The notes below the pieces were generated by a model that was given only the letters and a program-made list of their open reading frames with translations, did not search any database and had not been told where the DNA came from. A stretch of 64,000 bases of DNA from positions 4,770,749-4,834,748 of the forward strand of contig NC_053126.1 in NCBI RefSeq assembly GCF_010015445.1. The letters run 5' to 3'. Shown here piece after piece: positions 49,401-58,735 of the stretch. Position 1 is the first letter of the stretch. Every line of letters starts with the position of its first letter. This DNA comes from Perca fluviatilis (lineage: Eukaryota; Chordata; Actinopteri; Perciformes; Percidae). The translations under genes were made by a program, and so were the position numbers.

Positions 49401-50648
49401 ATTTATGTCCAAGTAATTAACACTTAACTAACCTTGGTTGATGGTGCACACATTAACATATTTAAATGAAATATGGAAATAAGGAAATAAAAAATAAATG
49501 TAAGAGAAACTATAACATAAATAAACCAATATATACAATATAACTGTTTAAGTTTACCCGTAAACTCTGAATACTCTTCTCTCCACATGGCATCATGACT
49601 TTGTAAACATACACGCCACTTTCCTAAAGCCAGATGGCGTGTTATCTGTACGTATTTTGAGCTATCCACGTGTATGTCTACGCTGTATACAGCGGATGTA
49701 AACAGTGGCGCCACGTCGCGTGTTATCGCGAGAATGTGCCTTACTATCGCAAGAACATCACACACGTGTAAGAAAAAAAAAAGGTTGGGTTTAGGAAAAG
49801 AACATTGGGAAAGGCTTAAAAAATAAAAAAAAAATAAAAAAACGTGTGGAAAAACACCACACGGGACGCGAACCCGGCTCTCTTGGGTGAAAGTCCCGTG
49901 TTTTACCCATCCACTACCCCTCCGCGGACTTACCTTCTTTCATACTACTCGCTACGCAAAAATGTGCACGTAATGTAGATCAATGGCGGCCAAACGGCGT
50001 TGATAAACACACTAAAAAGCGATTATGCGTCTTGATAACACGCCAAAATGGCATACGAATTGGCGTGTCCTACATACGCCACTTTATGAAGTCAGTCTGC
50101 TTCTCTACTCTCTTCTGCCATCTAGTGGCTCTTATTGTGGCATCGCCATCACTAATAATATTCTTTTTTTAAACTGAATTGAATCGTGACACCCTTAGTC
50201 TTAGTAGTAAAAGCTGCCAACACAGTAACTACACAGTAATACAGTACTGTTCAGGTAACACAAATGTTTTACTTTCTATTTTCTACTACTTTTATGTGTT
50301 GACAGTGAGTTACCAGGAGCATCAGAAAGATGCCTCCTACATCACCGTATCCTCCCGACCTACACCCTATTCAGAGCCCGGCGCTCGGATAGTCAAGAGC
50401 ATGAGCCTCAAAGCGGCTGTCGCCAAAGGACAGATCGTCAGACTAGAGGAGAGCAACAAACAGCCCGGGGGAGCTGTTAAACCCGGCGCGTTTGAAGTCA
50501 ACAAGTTCTTCAGGGGTTTGTCCTTTAAACGCCAGGTAAGAAAGACACAAGTGGGAGATATTTGAGATGATTCGAGTACCGTGTTGACCTCAGTTTGATT
50601 GTTTCCACTCAGTGATAAATCTCTTAACTGTGTTGCTTTGTTTAGTGA
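35475..50648 (+). CDS. fam234b: FAM234B membrane protein
   Basis: Thirteen exons: 35475-35511, 37258-37806, 39972-40085, 40220-40387, 41279-41397, 41496-41646, 44118-44259, 46576-46770, 47942-48020, 48259-48426, 48621-48741, 50306-50535 and the stop codon TGA at 50646-50648. The frame is 691 residues (human about 620). The N-terminus MAAALSRALKLPG then KKGSELGEYDPLTQADSEDE and DDLVLN matches FAM234B. A long acidic/Arg-rich cytoplasmic tail precedes one transmembrane helix (about 153-177, FFLVPLVCAAMLVLLCAFLI), so it is a type II membrane protein. The ectodomain has FG-GAP-like DxDGDxxxD (WDVDGDSVEDVILG) and LQGDSVPDLLIA repeats with several N-glycosylation sites, fitting a beta-propeller. Its biochemical function is not established. 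The tail insert relative to mammals explains most of the extra length. Introns are loaded with nested transposons, including a near-intact Tc1. Confidence 0.96.
36257..36979. mobile_element. hAT-type miniature element (TAGGGCTGCACGAT), outer of a nest
   Basis: Ends TAGGGCTGCACGATATG and AATTGTGCAGCCCTA with near-perfect 8-bp duplications GTGTTTAG / GTCTTTAG (36249-36256 and 36980-36987, 7/8). It is split by the element at 36521-36869. It lies in fam234b intron 1. Confidence 0.88.
36521..36869 (+). mobile_element. TAGAGCTGGGC hAT miniature element (copy 2), nested
   Basis: 349 bp with ends TAGAGCTGGGCAATATATCG and ATATCGCCCAGCCCTA and a perfect 8-bp duplication GTTTGACA (36513-36520 and 36870-36877). 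It lies inside the 36257-36979 element, so it inserted later. Confidence 0.93.
37855..38411. repeat. 46/42-bp minisatellite in an AAAGGTCCCATG-family element
   Basis: About 12 copies of the same unit as at 22995-23564, but most lack a TAAA tetranucleotide (42-bp form ...TATATAGAGACTTC versus 46-bp ...TATATAAAAGAGACTTC). It ends AGAGCACCATGTCATGGGACCTTTAA, the family terminus. It follows exon 2 of fam234b by about 50 bases. Confidence 0.93.
39070..39857. mobile_element. hAT-type miniature element (TAGGGCTGCAACTAACG), outer of a nest
   Basis: Ends TAGGGCTGCAACTAACGATTA and ATTAATCTTTGCAGCTCTA with 7/8 matching 8-bp duplications CTTGATTA / CTTAATTA (39062-39069 and 39858-39865). It is split by the copy at 39413-39824 and ends about 110 bases before fam234b exon 3. 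Confidence 0.87.
39413..39824 (-). mobile_element. TAGGGCTGGGC hAT miniature element (copy 3), nested
   Basis: 412 bp with ends TAGGGCTGGGCAATATGG and ATATTGCCAAGCCCTA and a perfect 8-bp duplication TTGACAAC (39405-39412 and 39825-39832). A short local duplication of TCTAGTCTAG near 39730-39775 makes it longer than its sisters. Confidence 0.92.
41751..43374 (+). mobile_element. Tc1/mariner element, near-intact, 1.6 kb
   Basis: In fam234b intron 6. It is bounded by TATA on both sides, with the TA duplication at 41749-41750 and 43375-43376. Both ends are long inverted repeats of roughly 220 bp starting CAGTGCCTTGCGAAAGTATTC. The transposase region is described separately. The arms are nearly identical, suggesting recent arrival. 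Tc1 elements with these ends are known in several teleosts and in lampreys (established knowledge from memory, not tested here). Confidence 0.95.
42141..43122 (+). pseudogene. Tc1 transposase, one frameshift
   Basis: The first frame (42141 onwards) has the paired-type helix-turn-helix start (MKNKEHTRQVRD, then GYKKISQALNIPRSTV). Near 42255-42265 the frame shifts by one base, and the rest continues in another frame to the stop at 43122: GRPSKLS (AT-hook-like), SDETKIELFG (first Asp), QQDNDPKH (second Asp), PDLNPIENLWKELK (Glu). Spacing from the second Asp to the Glu is 34 residues, the Tc1 DD34E pattern, so the catalytic core is intact. Because of the frameshift the protein is probably not made as one chain. 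Confidence 0.93.
43385..43999 (+). mobile_element. hAT-type element (TAGGGCTGTG...) with 12-bp minisatellite
   Basis: Ends TAGGGCTGTGTATTGGC and CTTACACCCCTA with 7/8 matching duplications TAAAGCAC / AAAAGCAC (43377-43384 and 44000-44007). Inside, at about 43686-43811, about ten copies of a 12-bp unit (GTTAGGCACT / GTTAGGCCCT / GTTAGACACT variants, 12-bp period) form a higher-order pattern. It lies 10 bases downstream of the Tc1 element. Confidence 0.87.
44299..45428. mobile_element. Repeat family 'GGGTCATG' copy A
   Basis: Inverted ends (about GGACCGTTTGGTATTTATGG and CCATAAATAAATAACGAACAGTCCC) with G-runs near each end. The interior matches 55428-57232 over most of its length, including a CACTGCCCCCCTGGTGGCTGAAACGGG block. 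No target duplication was resolved and no intact ORF was seen. It lies in fam234b intron 7. Confidence 0.75.
45510..45691 (+). mobile_element. tRNA-derived SINE of a second type
   Basis: A head with GGCGCAGTGGATATGACAC (A-box like) and GGTTCAATTCCCAC (B box), then TGTCCCTGAGAAAGACACTTAACCCC, and the 3' body GGATAAAAGCATCAGCTAAATGACATG with a TGTAA tail. This fits the common teleost tRNA SINE with a LINE-like tail. It differs from the SINE at 24530 and 48866. Confidence 0.85.
46262..46461. repeat. Compound repeat: three (TA)n runs separated by a 30-bp unit
   Basis: The segment CACGCAGCAGTTCCATGTGTATTTGTAGCA occurs three times, each followed by a (TA)n run of about 48, 32 and 20 bases. It lies about 115 bases before fam234b exon 8 and may hinder sequencing and assembly. 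Confidence 0.95.
46838..47752. mobile_element. AGTGCTCATATTATGC-family element expanded by a minisatellite
   Basis: Same ends as 1870-2258 (TTTAAAGTGCTCATATTATGC and GCATAATATGAGCATTTTAA) but 915 bp long because of an internal array. About eight copies of a 57-58-bp unit (core AGGTAAGGACTACTAGCCAG then TCAGAAGCAGAGTATGAG) span about 47028-47500. The shorter copy has no such array. It lies in fam234b intron 8. Confidence 0.9.
48866..49022 (+). mobile_element. tRNA-derived SINE (plus strand)
   Basis: Same family as 24530-24716: GGGTAGCTCACCTTGTAG (A box), GGTTCGACTCC (B box), CTTTGCTGCATGTCGTTCCCCC, CTCTCTCC, TCTTCAGCTGTCC and AAATAAAGG then an A-rich tail. It lies in fam234b intron 11. Confidence 0.9.
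49597..50091 (-). repeat. Long dispersed repeat with tRNA-like segment, copy 1 (inverted to copy 2)
   Basis: Shares, in opposite orientation to 52458-53062, the blocks GCGTGTCCTACATACGCC, ACACGCCAAAATGG, AAAGCGATT, the tRNA-like part (CGAACCCGGCTCTCTTGGGTG, complement of a GGGTTCG B-box region), GGTTGGGTTTAGGA and GTGGATAGCT-like sequence. It lies in fam234b intron 11. Confidence 0.8.
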
Positions 50649-51131
50649 TGAGCCACCACTGCGTCACAGGAAGCAGTGCAACTAAAAAAAAAAGGACTCA
50701 GGACGAAAGGGACAAAAGTCTGTGGATAGCTCTGCAATAAGGACACACTGAGGATTTATTTAGAGCTGTATATACATCTTGTTTGGTTCACCAAGTATGA
50801 ATTTAATTTCTGAGATTTCTTTTCTGTAAAAAGGATTATTTGTAGGTAGGGTTTGTTTGTATCGTTATGGTTTATATGATGTTTGTACAATGAGAATGCT
50901 TATTTAAATTATTTAACTTTGGGAGGTTTAATATTTCAGTGAATGTTTACGATTGTTTGGACTTGATGAGACGAGTAACTTTATACTGTTGTTTATTACC
51001 GACAGTTAAGCACAATAATCCCGATGAAAGAACATGTAAATGCGTTTACAGTATGCAGCACTCATAACTCTTCCAAGGCCAGTATGTTTATGCGGTGCCA
51101 TCTTCCATCACATGCATTTTGTTGTATTAAA
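50649..51131 (+). other. Probable 3'UTR of fam234b
   Basis: AT-rich, without repeats, following the stop at 50646-50648. The nearest plausible poly(A) hexamer is ATTAAA at 51126-51131. The true transcript end is not shown. Confidence 0.4.
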
Positions 51132-51605
51132 GCCACTAACAGTGATCTTTCCGCTCATCACCAAGTTAGTAGTATAGGGTCTGTAAATATTTAATGTGTA
51201 CAGTATTTATTGAATTGCTATAACATTTTGATTCTTTTTCTTTGTTTAATTTGATGTTGGATATTTTTTTTCTCAGAATATGTGGCTGCTAAAGTTTATG
51301 GCATTTAAATGTAAGCTGCAACTTCACAAATCGCAAGAGAAAATATGAAAATCAATTCTTACGGCATCATGTGTCCTTTATTTCACCGTCTCAAGTTTTG
51401 TATTCATTTAAATTGTGCAGACAACCTGCCACTAAATATACAGTATATATATATATATATTTTTTTTTTTAAAGACAGCGGTGTGGCATTACAGAAGCAC
51501 AGGGCGGCGCTGTTGCAGCTCCACATCCCAAATTGTCTGCCGATTTCCACGTTGCTACTGCATCAAACGCTGTCAACATGGCGCCAGCTCACAGAGACGT
51601 CGCAC

Positions 51606-51942
51606 TAGGGCTGGGCGATATGGAGAAAATCAAATATCAATATTTTTGACCAAATACCTCGATACCGCAACGATATTGTAATGTTGACTATCGGTGCTTT
51701 CACAAAATATTTACACAATGAGATTTGTGATAAATAATCATCAGTAATGTGGATATAATGACTAAGTGGGTAAAGGCAAATAATAGAACAGTTACAACAG
51801 TCTGGTAAGTTCAGAAAATGACATCACTTTACTGTAATGTAGCCTTTAAAACCAGGAAAAGACACTTATGCCATATTACGATATCCAAAATCTAAGACGA
51901 TAGCTAGTCTCATATCACGATATGATATATTGCCCAGCTCTA
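51606..51942 (-). mobile_element. TAGGGCTGGGC hAT miniature element (copy 4)
   Basis: 337 bp with ends TAGGGCTGGGCGATATGG and ATATTGCCCAGCTCTA. The flanks (CGTCGCAC / AGTGCACC) do not form a clean 8-bp duplication, unlike the sister copies, so one flank has changed. It lies between fam234b and ndufa6. Confidence 0.87.
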
Positions 51943-52457
51943 AGTGCACCTCAACAGGCAGCCCCAAACCCTCCAGCGAGCCAGGGAGGACCGTGACACT
52001 GTGCCTGTCCACTTCATCCAGTGCCATTCTGGCCAAACCAGAGAAGGTGAACGCTGATTTGAAGGGTCGGAGTATAATAGTTTGTTTGTGAAATAATATT
52101 CCCTAACTATGATGAAGACTGAGAGGTGTAGGCTTCTTGGTCATCAGGCATCGCTGGTTTGGATTGTGGACTTCACTGTGAATTCTTTTTAGATAAAGAG
52201 ACAACTACTCACAATACCAAAATACATTGTTGTGAACAGCTTCAATATGAGCTGCTTTCTATTTTCAGTAGGAATGTCCACCCACCAACTGTCTCTCTAG
52301 AATAAAGCCTGATTGATGGTTCTGGGGAGGCTCCACGCAGATCTTCCCACCTAGCCTATGAAGTGGCCTGGAGTTTATACTTGTCACTGGTGCCTGCGTC
52401 GATCTCTTTAAGAGAATAGCAGGGCCGGTATGTGTGTGAGCAGACTGATCTCATGAA

Positions 52458-53062
52458 TTGGCGTATGTAGGACACGCCAATTCGTATGTCATTTTGGCGT
52501 GTCATCAAGACGCACAATCGCTTTTTAGCGTATTAATCAACGCAAATCGGCCGCCAGTGACCAACATTGCGAGTGAATTTCCGCCATAGCGAGTAGTATA
52601 AAGGAACGGGGGACTGCGTAAGGACTTTCACCCGGGAGAGCCGGGTTCGCGTCCCGCGTGTAGCGATTTTTCAGCAGTGTTTTTTTTCCCTCTTTGTTTA
52701 AGCCTTCCCCAATGTTTCTATCCTAAACCCAACCGTTTGTTTTCCTAAGTGTGTTTTTGTCGTTATTTTCCGTGTTTTTCTTTGTTTAAGCCTTCCCCAA
52801 TGTTTCTATCCTAAACCCAACCATTTCTTTTTCATTTCATTTTTATTTTTTTATTTTTATTATTTTTTTTTTTAAACAGGCGTGTGACGCTTCGCGATAG
52901 TACGTCGCGTTCTCGCAATAACACGCAATGTGGCGACTCCACGTGGTGGGTATGTTTACATCTGCTGGATACAGCATGGACATACACGTGGATAGCTGAA
53001 AATGCGTACAGATAACACGCCATTTGGCTTTAGGAAAGTGGCGTGTATGTTTACGCAAAGTC
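52458..53062 (+). repeat. Long dispersed repeat with tRNA-like segment, copy 2
   Basis: Inverse partner of 49597-50091. It contains GGACTTTCACCCGGGAGAGCC and GGGTTCGCGTCCCG (B-box like), and a local 60-bp duplication of CTTTGTTTAAGCCTTCCCC (about 52693 and 52781). It could be a composite SINE. It lies 540 bases 3' of the ndufa6 stop. Confidence 0.8.
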
Positions 53063-53598
53063 ATGATGCCACGTTGGTGTGAGAAGCGTGTGGTAGAGAG
53101 AGTCAGCGGGAGTCGTAGAGCGAATGACGAGATTAAATAAAGTGTCTTCTCCTGTTCTTTCTGACCACGGTCGGAAATCTGGAGCAGGAAAAGTTAACCC
53201 TCTCTTTGATTTCATGTTGTTTATGGAGAAGGAGAACCAGGAAATGAGTCGGGGGGAATGCAACGCTACCAGTCACACGTGTAGTTACATTTTTTGAGGA
53301 GGTGAGCGTCCGGCTGCAGCGTAGGGTCGGTATCTCCACGCACGTAACCACAGCGTTGATTTAACACAGAAGCATAAATTGGCCTTAAGAAGGAGCGGTT
53401 CACAACACTGTCTGTGGATCCAGTTTTATACCATTTTTCGTGGAAACTGTCCCTTTAAAATAACCCCAATAACCTTTCTGAATAAAAGACACAACCGTCG
53501 ATATGTGAGTGTTAAGTTTGTATTTACAGTAAAGGGGAACATCTGTCACACTGGACACAAGCAAAGAGGGGTCAGAGGGAAGCAGACAGCTGCACAGT

Positions 53599-56500
53599 TC
53601 ATGGGTCATGACCCCCGTAGAATTTGGACAGGAAATCATTGGCACGAGGTTCCTCAGTCTCCTGAAAGTAGCGCAGTACGTGGGTCTTCTGCTTCCAGAC
53701 ATGGATCGTTTCCTCGAGTTCCATTTTCCCCTGGGGAATAAATAACATACACATTAAAACAATTCAACAACACCATGGAAGACACAGTATAGTGTTGCTC
53801 TCAGTAATACTCTACATTGGGATTTTGGAGGAAACTGCCTACAAAAAGGCAGACTCCAAGGACAAAATTAAACATTTACGTCGTTTCAATTAGGAAATTA
53901 AAATCATTATGTTTCATGCAGTTCACAGGTCAGTGGAGGGCTGGTTTTTACCTTAATGACTAGCATGTCGATCACGCGGGGGTCAGAGATATGCTTGTTC
54001 TTGTTGAACATCTCCCTCACTTTGTCTCTTCCCTGGCGCGCTGTGATGTCCAGCTGAAACGTTGCCACTGTAGAGAAAGAGATACAAACAAAAAGTCACT
54101 CTGTTTCCACCGCAGCTACATCCAGGAGCTCATTTTTCAATAATTATTTATTTTATTATTTGAGGCACAGACCCCTGAGGTGTGGATGTTATGTTAATAC
54201 ATTTTTCTTCAGAAAAAGAAGAAAGCTTTGTTGGATAACCAGGCATTTGGTAGGGAGCAAGGCCAGCACCACGTTTACATTTAATTGCATCAGTGTCACT
54301 GCAATGTCTTACCACTTTCAAAATAAGAGCATTAAGAGTCTTTAATGCAAATTATTCCAAATCTACAAGTTGATCTAATACCCAAGCTGTGTGGAAGGAG
54401 TTCAATCATTCTATATAAATAATTTTAAAAACAAATACCCTGCCTTATCTTCAGCTCTCATGGGACCCAAATGTGGACAGCCTCCAACCTGTCAGCACAA
54501 TGTAAACTAGACCGTTTGTGCCTCTCAAGTATTAACTGGAGCTAAATGTAAGTTTATATACATTCCACATAACATAATCAGAGCCCTAAATAGGGCTGGG
54601 CGATATGGTGAAAATCAAATATCACAATATTTTTGACCAAATACCTCGATATCGATACCGCAACGATATTGTAGTGTTGACTATCGGTGCTTTCACAAAA
54701 TATTTACACAATGAGATTTTTGATAGATAAATAAATCAGTAATGTGGATATAATGACTAAGTGGGTAAAGGCAAATAATAGAACAGCTACAACAGTCTGG
54801 TAAGTTCAGAAAATTGCATCACTTTCCTGTAATGCAGCCTTTAAAGCCAGGAAAAGACAACACTTACGTATGCCATGCATATTACGTTATTACGATATCC
54901 AAAATCTAAGACGATATCTAGTCTCATATCACGATATCGATGTAATATTAATATATTGCCCAGCTCTAGCCCTAAACGAGAAAAAAATATACACATTTAA
55001 ATGACAATCCTCTTTACCAGGTGTGTGAGTGTGCTATAATGGGAATTAAGAACATGTTCTTGGCACCATAAACCAAAAATAGGATGCATGTCATCTTATA
55101 GCCTCTGAACACATCACACAGGTGTGTGCAGTTATTCTGGGTGATTAGATCTCTGCACTGGTTGAAGGTGGGCCACAGGTTTGATGGGAATGTATTAGGT
55201 CATAAATCTTCATCTACCAATAAGAATGATAAAAGTTGTAATTACAGTCTTAACACACCCACACAGTCCTGGGAAGCGGGTTAATCAGCCTGATTAACTG
55301 AAAACGCCTGTATGGGTGTTCAGAGCCTTTAAAGTCCACGCCCGTTTACGTTTGGTTGACACCCACATGAAAACACTGAAAAAGGAAACGTGTACATATT
55401 GCAACCCTGTAAACAGGCAAATACTAAAGGGACCATTCGGTATTTATGGAATAGACCACCGGAGGAAAATAGGGGAGGGTCATGTCTTTTTATTATTTGT
55501 TGAGGGAAGGGTCACCCGACCCATGAGTTTGCTGGGGGGCAGGGGGAGCACTGCTCCCCTGGTGGCTGAAACGGGTAATTGCAGTGTTTAAAAAATGAGC
55601 GGAATAATTACGTCTGGCATGACCAGATATTTTATAAAAACTTTAAAAAACACAAAACAACTAAATGGTGGTAGGTAATACATCTGATTCATATAATGCT
55701 TTAGTAAAAAAAATATTTCCTGGCTGACGATGGGAGCAGCAGGACGCAAAAAACGAAAATTAATGTTGCACTATGTCTGGACATCTTACCGTGCCAACTT
55801 TGCAATAAGGCAAGGCAGCTTTATTTGTATAGCACATTTCAGCAACAAGGCAATTCAAAGTGCTTTACATAAAACATGAAACATTAAAAACAGTTAGAAA
55901 ACAATTAAAAACAATTTCAAAGCATTAAAACAATTAACAACAATTTAAGATCATTAAAAGACAAGAATAAAATGTACAGTGCAGTATAAGAATTTTAAAG
56001 AAAGAGCAGTTAAAAATAGGTTATTTAAAGAAAGGCAACATTAAAAAGATATGTCTTCAGCTTGGATTTAAAAGAACAGAGTTGCAGCGGACCTGCAGTT
56101 TTCTGGGAGTTTGTTCCAGATATGTGGAGCATAGAAACTGAACGCTGCTTCCCCCTGTTTAGTTCTTTAATAATATAAATGTGATGTCATCTTACTAATT
56201 GATTGCGGGTTTTGTGTAGATTTGGACTTTTATTCCACTTTCTCTAAAACGGTGAAGTGGAGAGACCTTGTTCACCTGTTTGGAGCTGGCTGGTGAATGT
56301 GACGCTCGTATAGGCCTTGCTGGATACACCGTGACTCTATTTGTGGATCCACTGATCGCTGTGGATTACTTTTTTTTTTGGATTACGGCAAAATACGGAT
56401 CTTTTTTCTTAATATGTCTTAAGGTTTTATGGTGCGATTGCGCTTGGTTTCTTGCCTTTGGAGAGGCATCTCAACACACTGCAGGTCGAACACTGATTGT

Positions 56501-58158
56501 TCACCGTTACATTTTAGTTGAATTTAAGTGTCGGGGTATCCCGCCACCGTCTGTCTAGTGCGCTCCAAGACAGCCGTGCCGCGATTGGATTTCATAAGGG
56601 TGAATTGTTAAATTGTTACAATGTCATTTAAAATCTGCTTTAAAAATAAACATATTGAATATAATGTTCAACTTTGGCAGCTTTACCTATGTGCTAAAAC
56701 ATACAATTCCTGAGGAAGCCTAGTGACGAGTCCATAGCAACCAGCGTTGGATTTGTTATTTCCGAGTGTCCTTTGCTGAATGGTCTCAATGTTTTATTGT
56801 TTTATTTCATGTGAATACTAGATGAGTAACTTAGTATTTGAAGTAATGCAGTAACGCAGGAAGTGTGCATTTAGTTTCCATGCTTATTGTGTGTCCACAA
56901 CAATGTTAGTGAGTAAATCTACTGAAATGGCCCCCACACCATAACAGAGGAGTGGGATGCGTCACATGAGAATGCAGAGGTTTAGTCACGTACGTCATCG
57001 CTGTAAAAAAACAATGGGGATCTGTATATCTTTCCCAAGTGCAAACTAGTACTTAAGGTATCAGTAAATTGTTGGGGAGGGTCATGCCTCTTTTTCAAAA
57101 TCATTCTGGGGGGGGGGGGGGTCATAGAATAGAAGAGTGTTTTAAGTGTGTTAGTGTTTGAGTGTGTTAAGCATTTTTAGCCTAAGGGTCCCAAAGCTCC
57201 TCCAGTGGCCCCTTAAATAACTAACAGTCCCTAACGGAGACGATTTATGTATGAGCTAATAGTGACGCTTACTCATGGAGATAGGTTTTTTTTTTATTTG
57301 GAAGTGACGATGGAAATAGAAGTTAATGATTCATTTATGACTTTGAATTGTACAGTTAAATATCTTTAGTTTGATTGTTCTGTTGTTATCGATCTTAAAC
57401 GTTGGGTTGTTTCCGTTTGTTTTTGTACAGAATGGTTTTAAAACACTATCAGTGTAGGGTATTATCCAACACTTAGCTATATATAGGCCAATAACAAAAA
57501 CATGCAAATACAGATTGTGTTATTGAATTTTGGAACCGAATAAATGTATGAAGTGGTAAATAAGGTATGAACGCATTCATTCCGGGGGGATTCTCAATAT
57601 TTAATTAGCGGTATGCGTGCAGTTTAGTGTCCCAAATTCCCCATAAAATGTCCTTAATTAATTATGAACCTGCTAAACCACCTGTGCTACCCTACCCCTA
57701 ACCCTAACCCTAACCACTACCCTTAACCCGTCTCAAATAAGACCCTCATCATTTGGGACACTCAGTTTTTGGAGAAAAGAAATTGTGACACTAAACTGCA
57801 CGTAAGCCTTAATTAGCTTAAGTGACAGCGTCAGCGTTACTATTACATTTTGGGCAACATATAACCTTAGCTAGCATCTGCAAACTGTATCGTTGTGGTT
57901 GTTGCTGTTTGCTAGCGGCTAATGGAAGTCGCTATGCTGGACTTCTTCACAGACACGACCTTGACGCTGGCGCTGCTTTTTATATAACGGTACCGATTAA
58001 CGAGCACAGCGGACCGACATACCTGTGTTAGGGACCTCTCGGTACCAGGCTCGATACAGCTCCCGGGCCCTGCGCTTTGCTTCGTCCACGTCCCGGCTAA
58101 ATATTGGTTTGACAACTTTAGCAGCACCGGCTGCAACTCGGGTCGCTGCGGACGCCAT
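53599..58158 (-). CDS. ndufa6: NADH:ubiquinone oxidoreductase subunit A6 (B14, LYRM6)
   Basis: Three minus-strand exons, 58023-58158, 53952-54067 and 53599-53730, make a complete 127-residue frame (human about 128). The LYR motif sits at about residues 34-36 ([17 protein letters not shown]) and marks the LYR superfamily, members of which bind the mitochondrial acyl carrier protein. NDUFA6 is an accessory subunit on the matrix arm of respiratory complex I. Other matches are [35 protein letters not shown] and the C-terminal [11 protein letters not shown]. The Ala/Val-rich N-terminus fits mitochondrial entry. Intron 1 is 4 kb and holds a miniature element, a long repeat with a nested LINE tail, and a telomere-like run. 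In human this gene lies near WBP2NL on 22q13, consistent with the neighbours here. Confidence 0.98.
54591..54968 (-). mobile_element. TAGGGCTGGGC hAT miniature element (copy 5)
   Basis: 378 bp with ends TAGGGCTGGGCGATATGG and ATATTGCCCAGCTCTA and a perfect 8-bp duplication GCCCTAAA (54583-54590 and 54969-54976). It lies in ndufa6 intron 1. Confidence 0.93.
55428..57232. mobile_element. Repeat family 'GGGTCATG' copy B, with nested LINE tail
   Basis: Longer sister of 44299-45428: ends GGGACCATTCGGTATTTATGG and AAATAACTAACAGTCCCT. It carries an inserted LINE 3' tail (55803-56165) and about 450 bases (about 56270-56715) that copy A lacks at the matching point (GTGGA|GGAAGCCTAGTGACG). That segment is either internal sequence deleted from copy A or another insertion. 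Confidence 0.78.
55803..56165 (-). mobile_element. L2-like LINE 3' tail nested in copy B
   Basis: Complement of the LINE end: GGCAAGGCAGCTTTATTTG, GGCAATTCAAAGTGCTTTAC, and inward the reverse-transcriptase C-terminus region (complement of TATCTGGAACAAACTCCCAG). It is 5'-truncated, as is usual for LINEs. Confidence 0.8.
57614..57803. repeat. Short inverted-repeat element with telomere-like core
   Basis: Ends GTGCAGTTTAGTGTCCCAAA and GTGACACTAAACTGCAC are inverse complements. The centre at about 57686-57730 holds CCCTAACCCTAACCCTAACC, three to four vertebrate telomere-type units, plus degenerate ones. The small size and the enclosing inverted ends point to a dispersed element rather than a true former telomere. 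Confidence 0.75.
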
Positions 58159-58284
58159 GATTGCTGTTGTTACAGCGTTTCCGGTTTTACGTATTCGACG
58201 GTGTCCGTGATGTTGAGAAACACCGTGCTGCCACCTAGTGGACTGGCACCAGACAGCAGCGGCCAGTCCGTTAAAACCATAGAC

Positions 58285-58727
58285 CAGGGGTCTTCAACGT
58301 CTTTTAAGCCAAGACCCCTTAACTGCAACAGAGACGGAGCAGGGACCCCCTACTACATATATTGTATAAAATGTTGCATATTAAACTGGGCCTATAATAA
58401 CGTGTAGCACGGCCAAAAGACTTTATATACATACCTTTTTTGCATAGAATACTAAGCTATTAAAATAGTTGTTTAATAATAGTTTTGATTTTATAAATCT
58501 TGTTTTAATGTTACACATACATGTGGCACAGTATATCCTTAGGAATAACTGTATCTGTGGATGGCCGTAGTGACTACTTTACTTATAGGCTAGTTAGCTA
58601 ATAATATGTTGCATACATTTTTTATTTAATTTCTAGTTTTTGAAAAAAAACTTAAAAAAACGTAACCATAATTTGGAGGCCCCCCTGCATTGACTCTGAG
58701 GACCCCCTAGGGGGGTCAAGATCCCTG
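58285..58727. mobile_element. hAT-type miniature element (CAGGGGTC...GATCCCTG)
   Basis: 443 bp with ends CAGGGGTCTTCAACG and GGTCAAGATCCCTG and a perfect 8-bp duplication CCATAGAC (58277-58284 and 58728-58735). The right duplication is part of a 25-bp palindrome (58728-58752). It inserted about 125 bases upstream of the ndufa6 start codon. Confidence 0.92.
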
Positions 58728-58735
58728 CCATAGAC

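Noticed and set aside
49850..49935. tRNA-like segment with a GGGTTCGCGTCC-type B box on the minus strand
   Set aside because: The same segment recurs in the longer repeat at 52458-53062 and lacks a complete cloverleaf, so it is part of a dispersed repeat.
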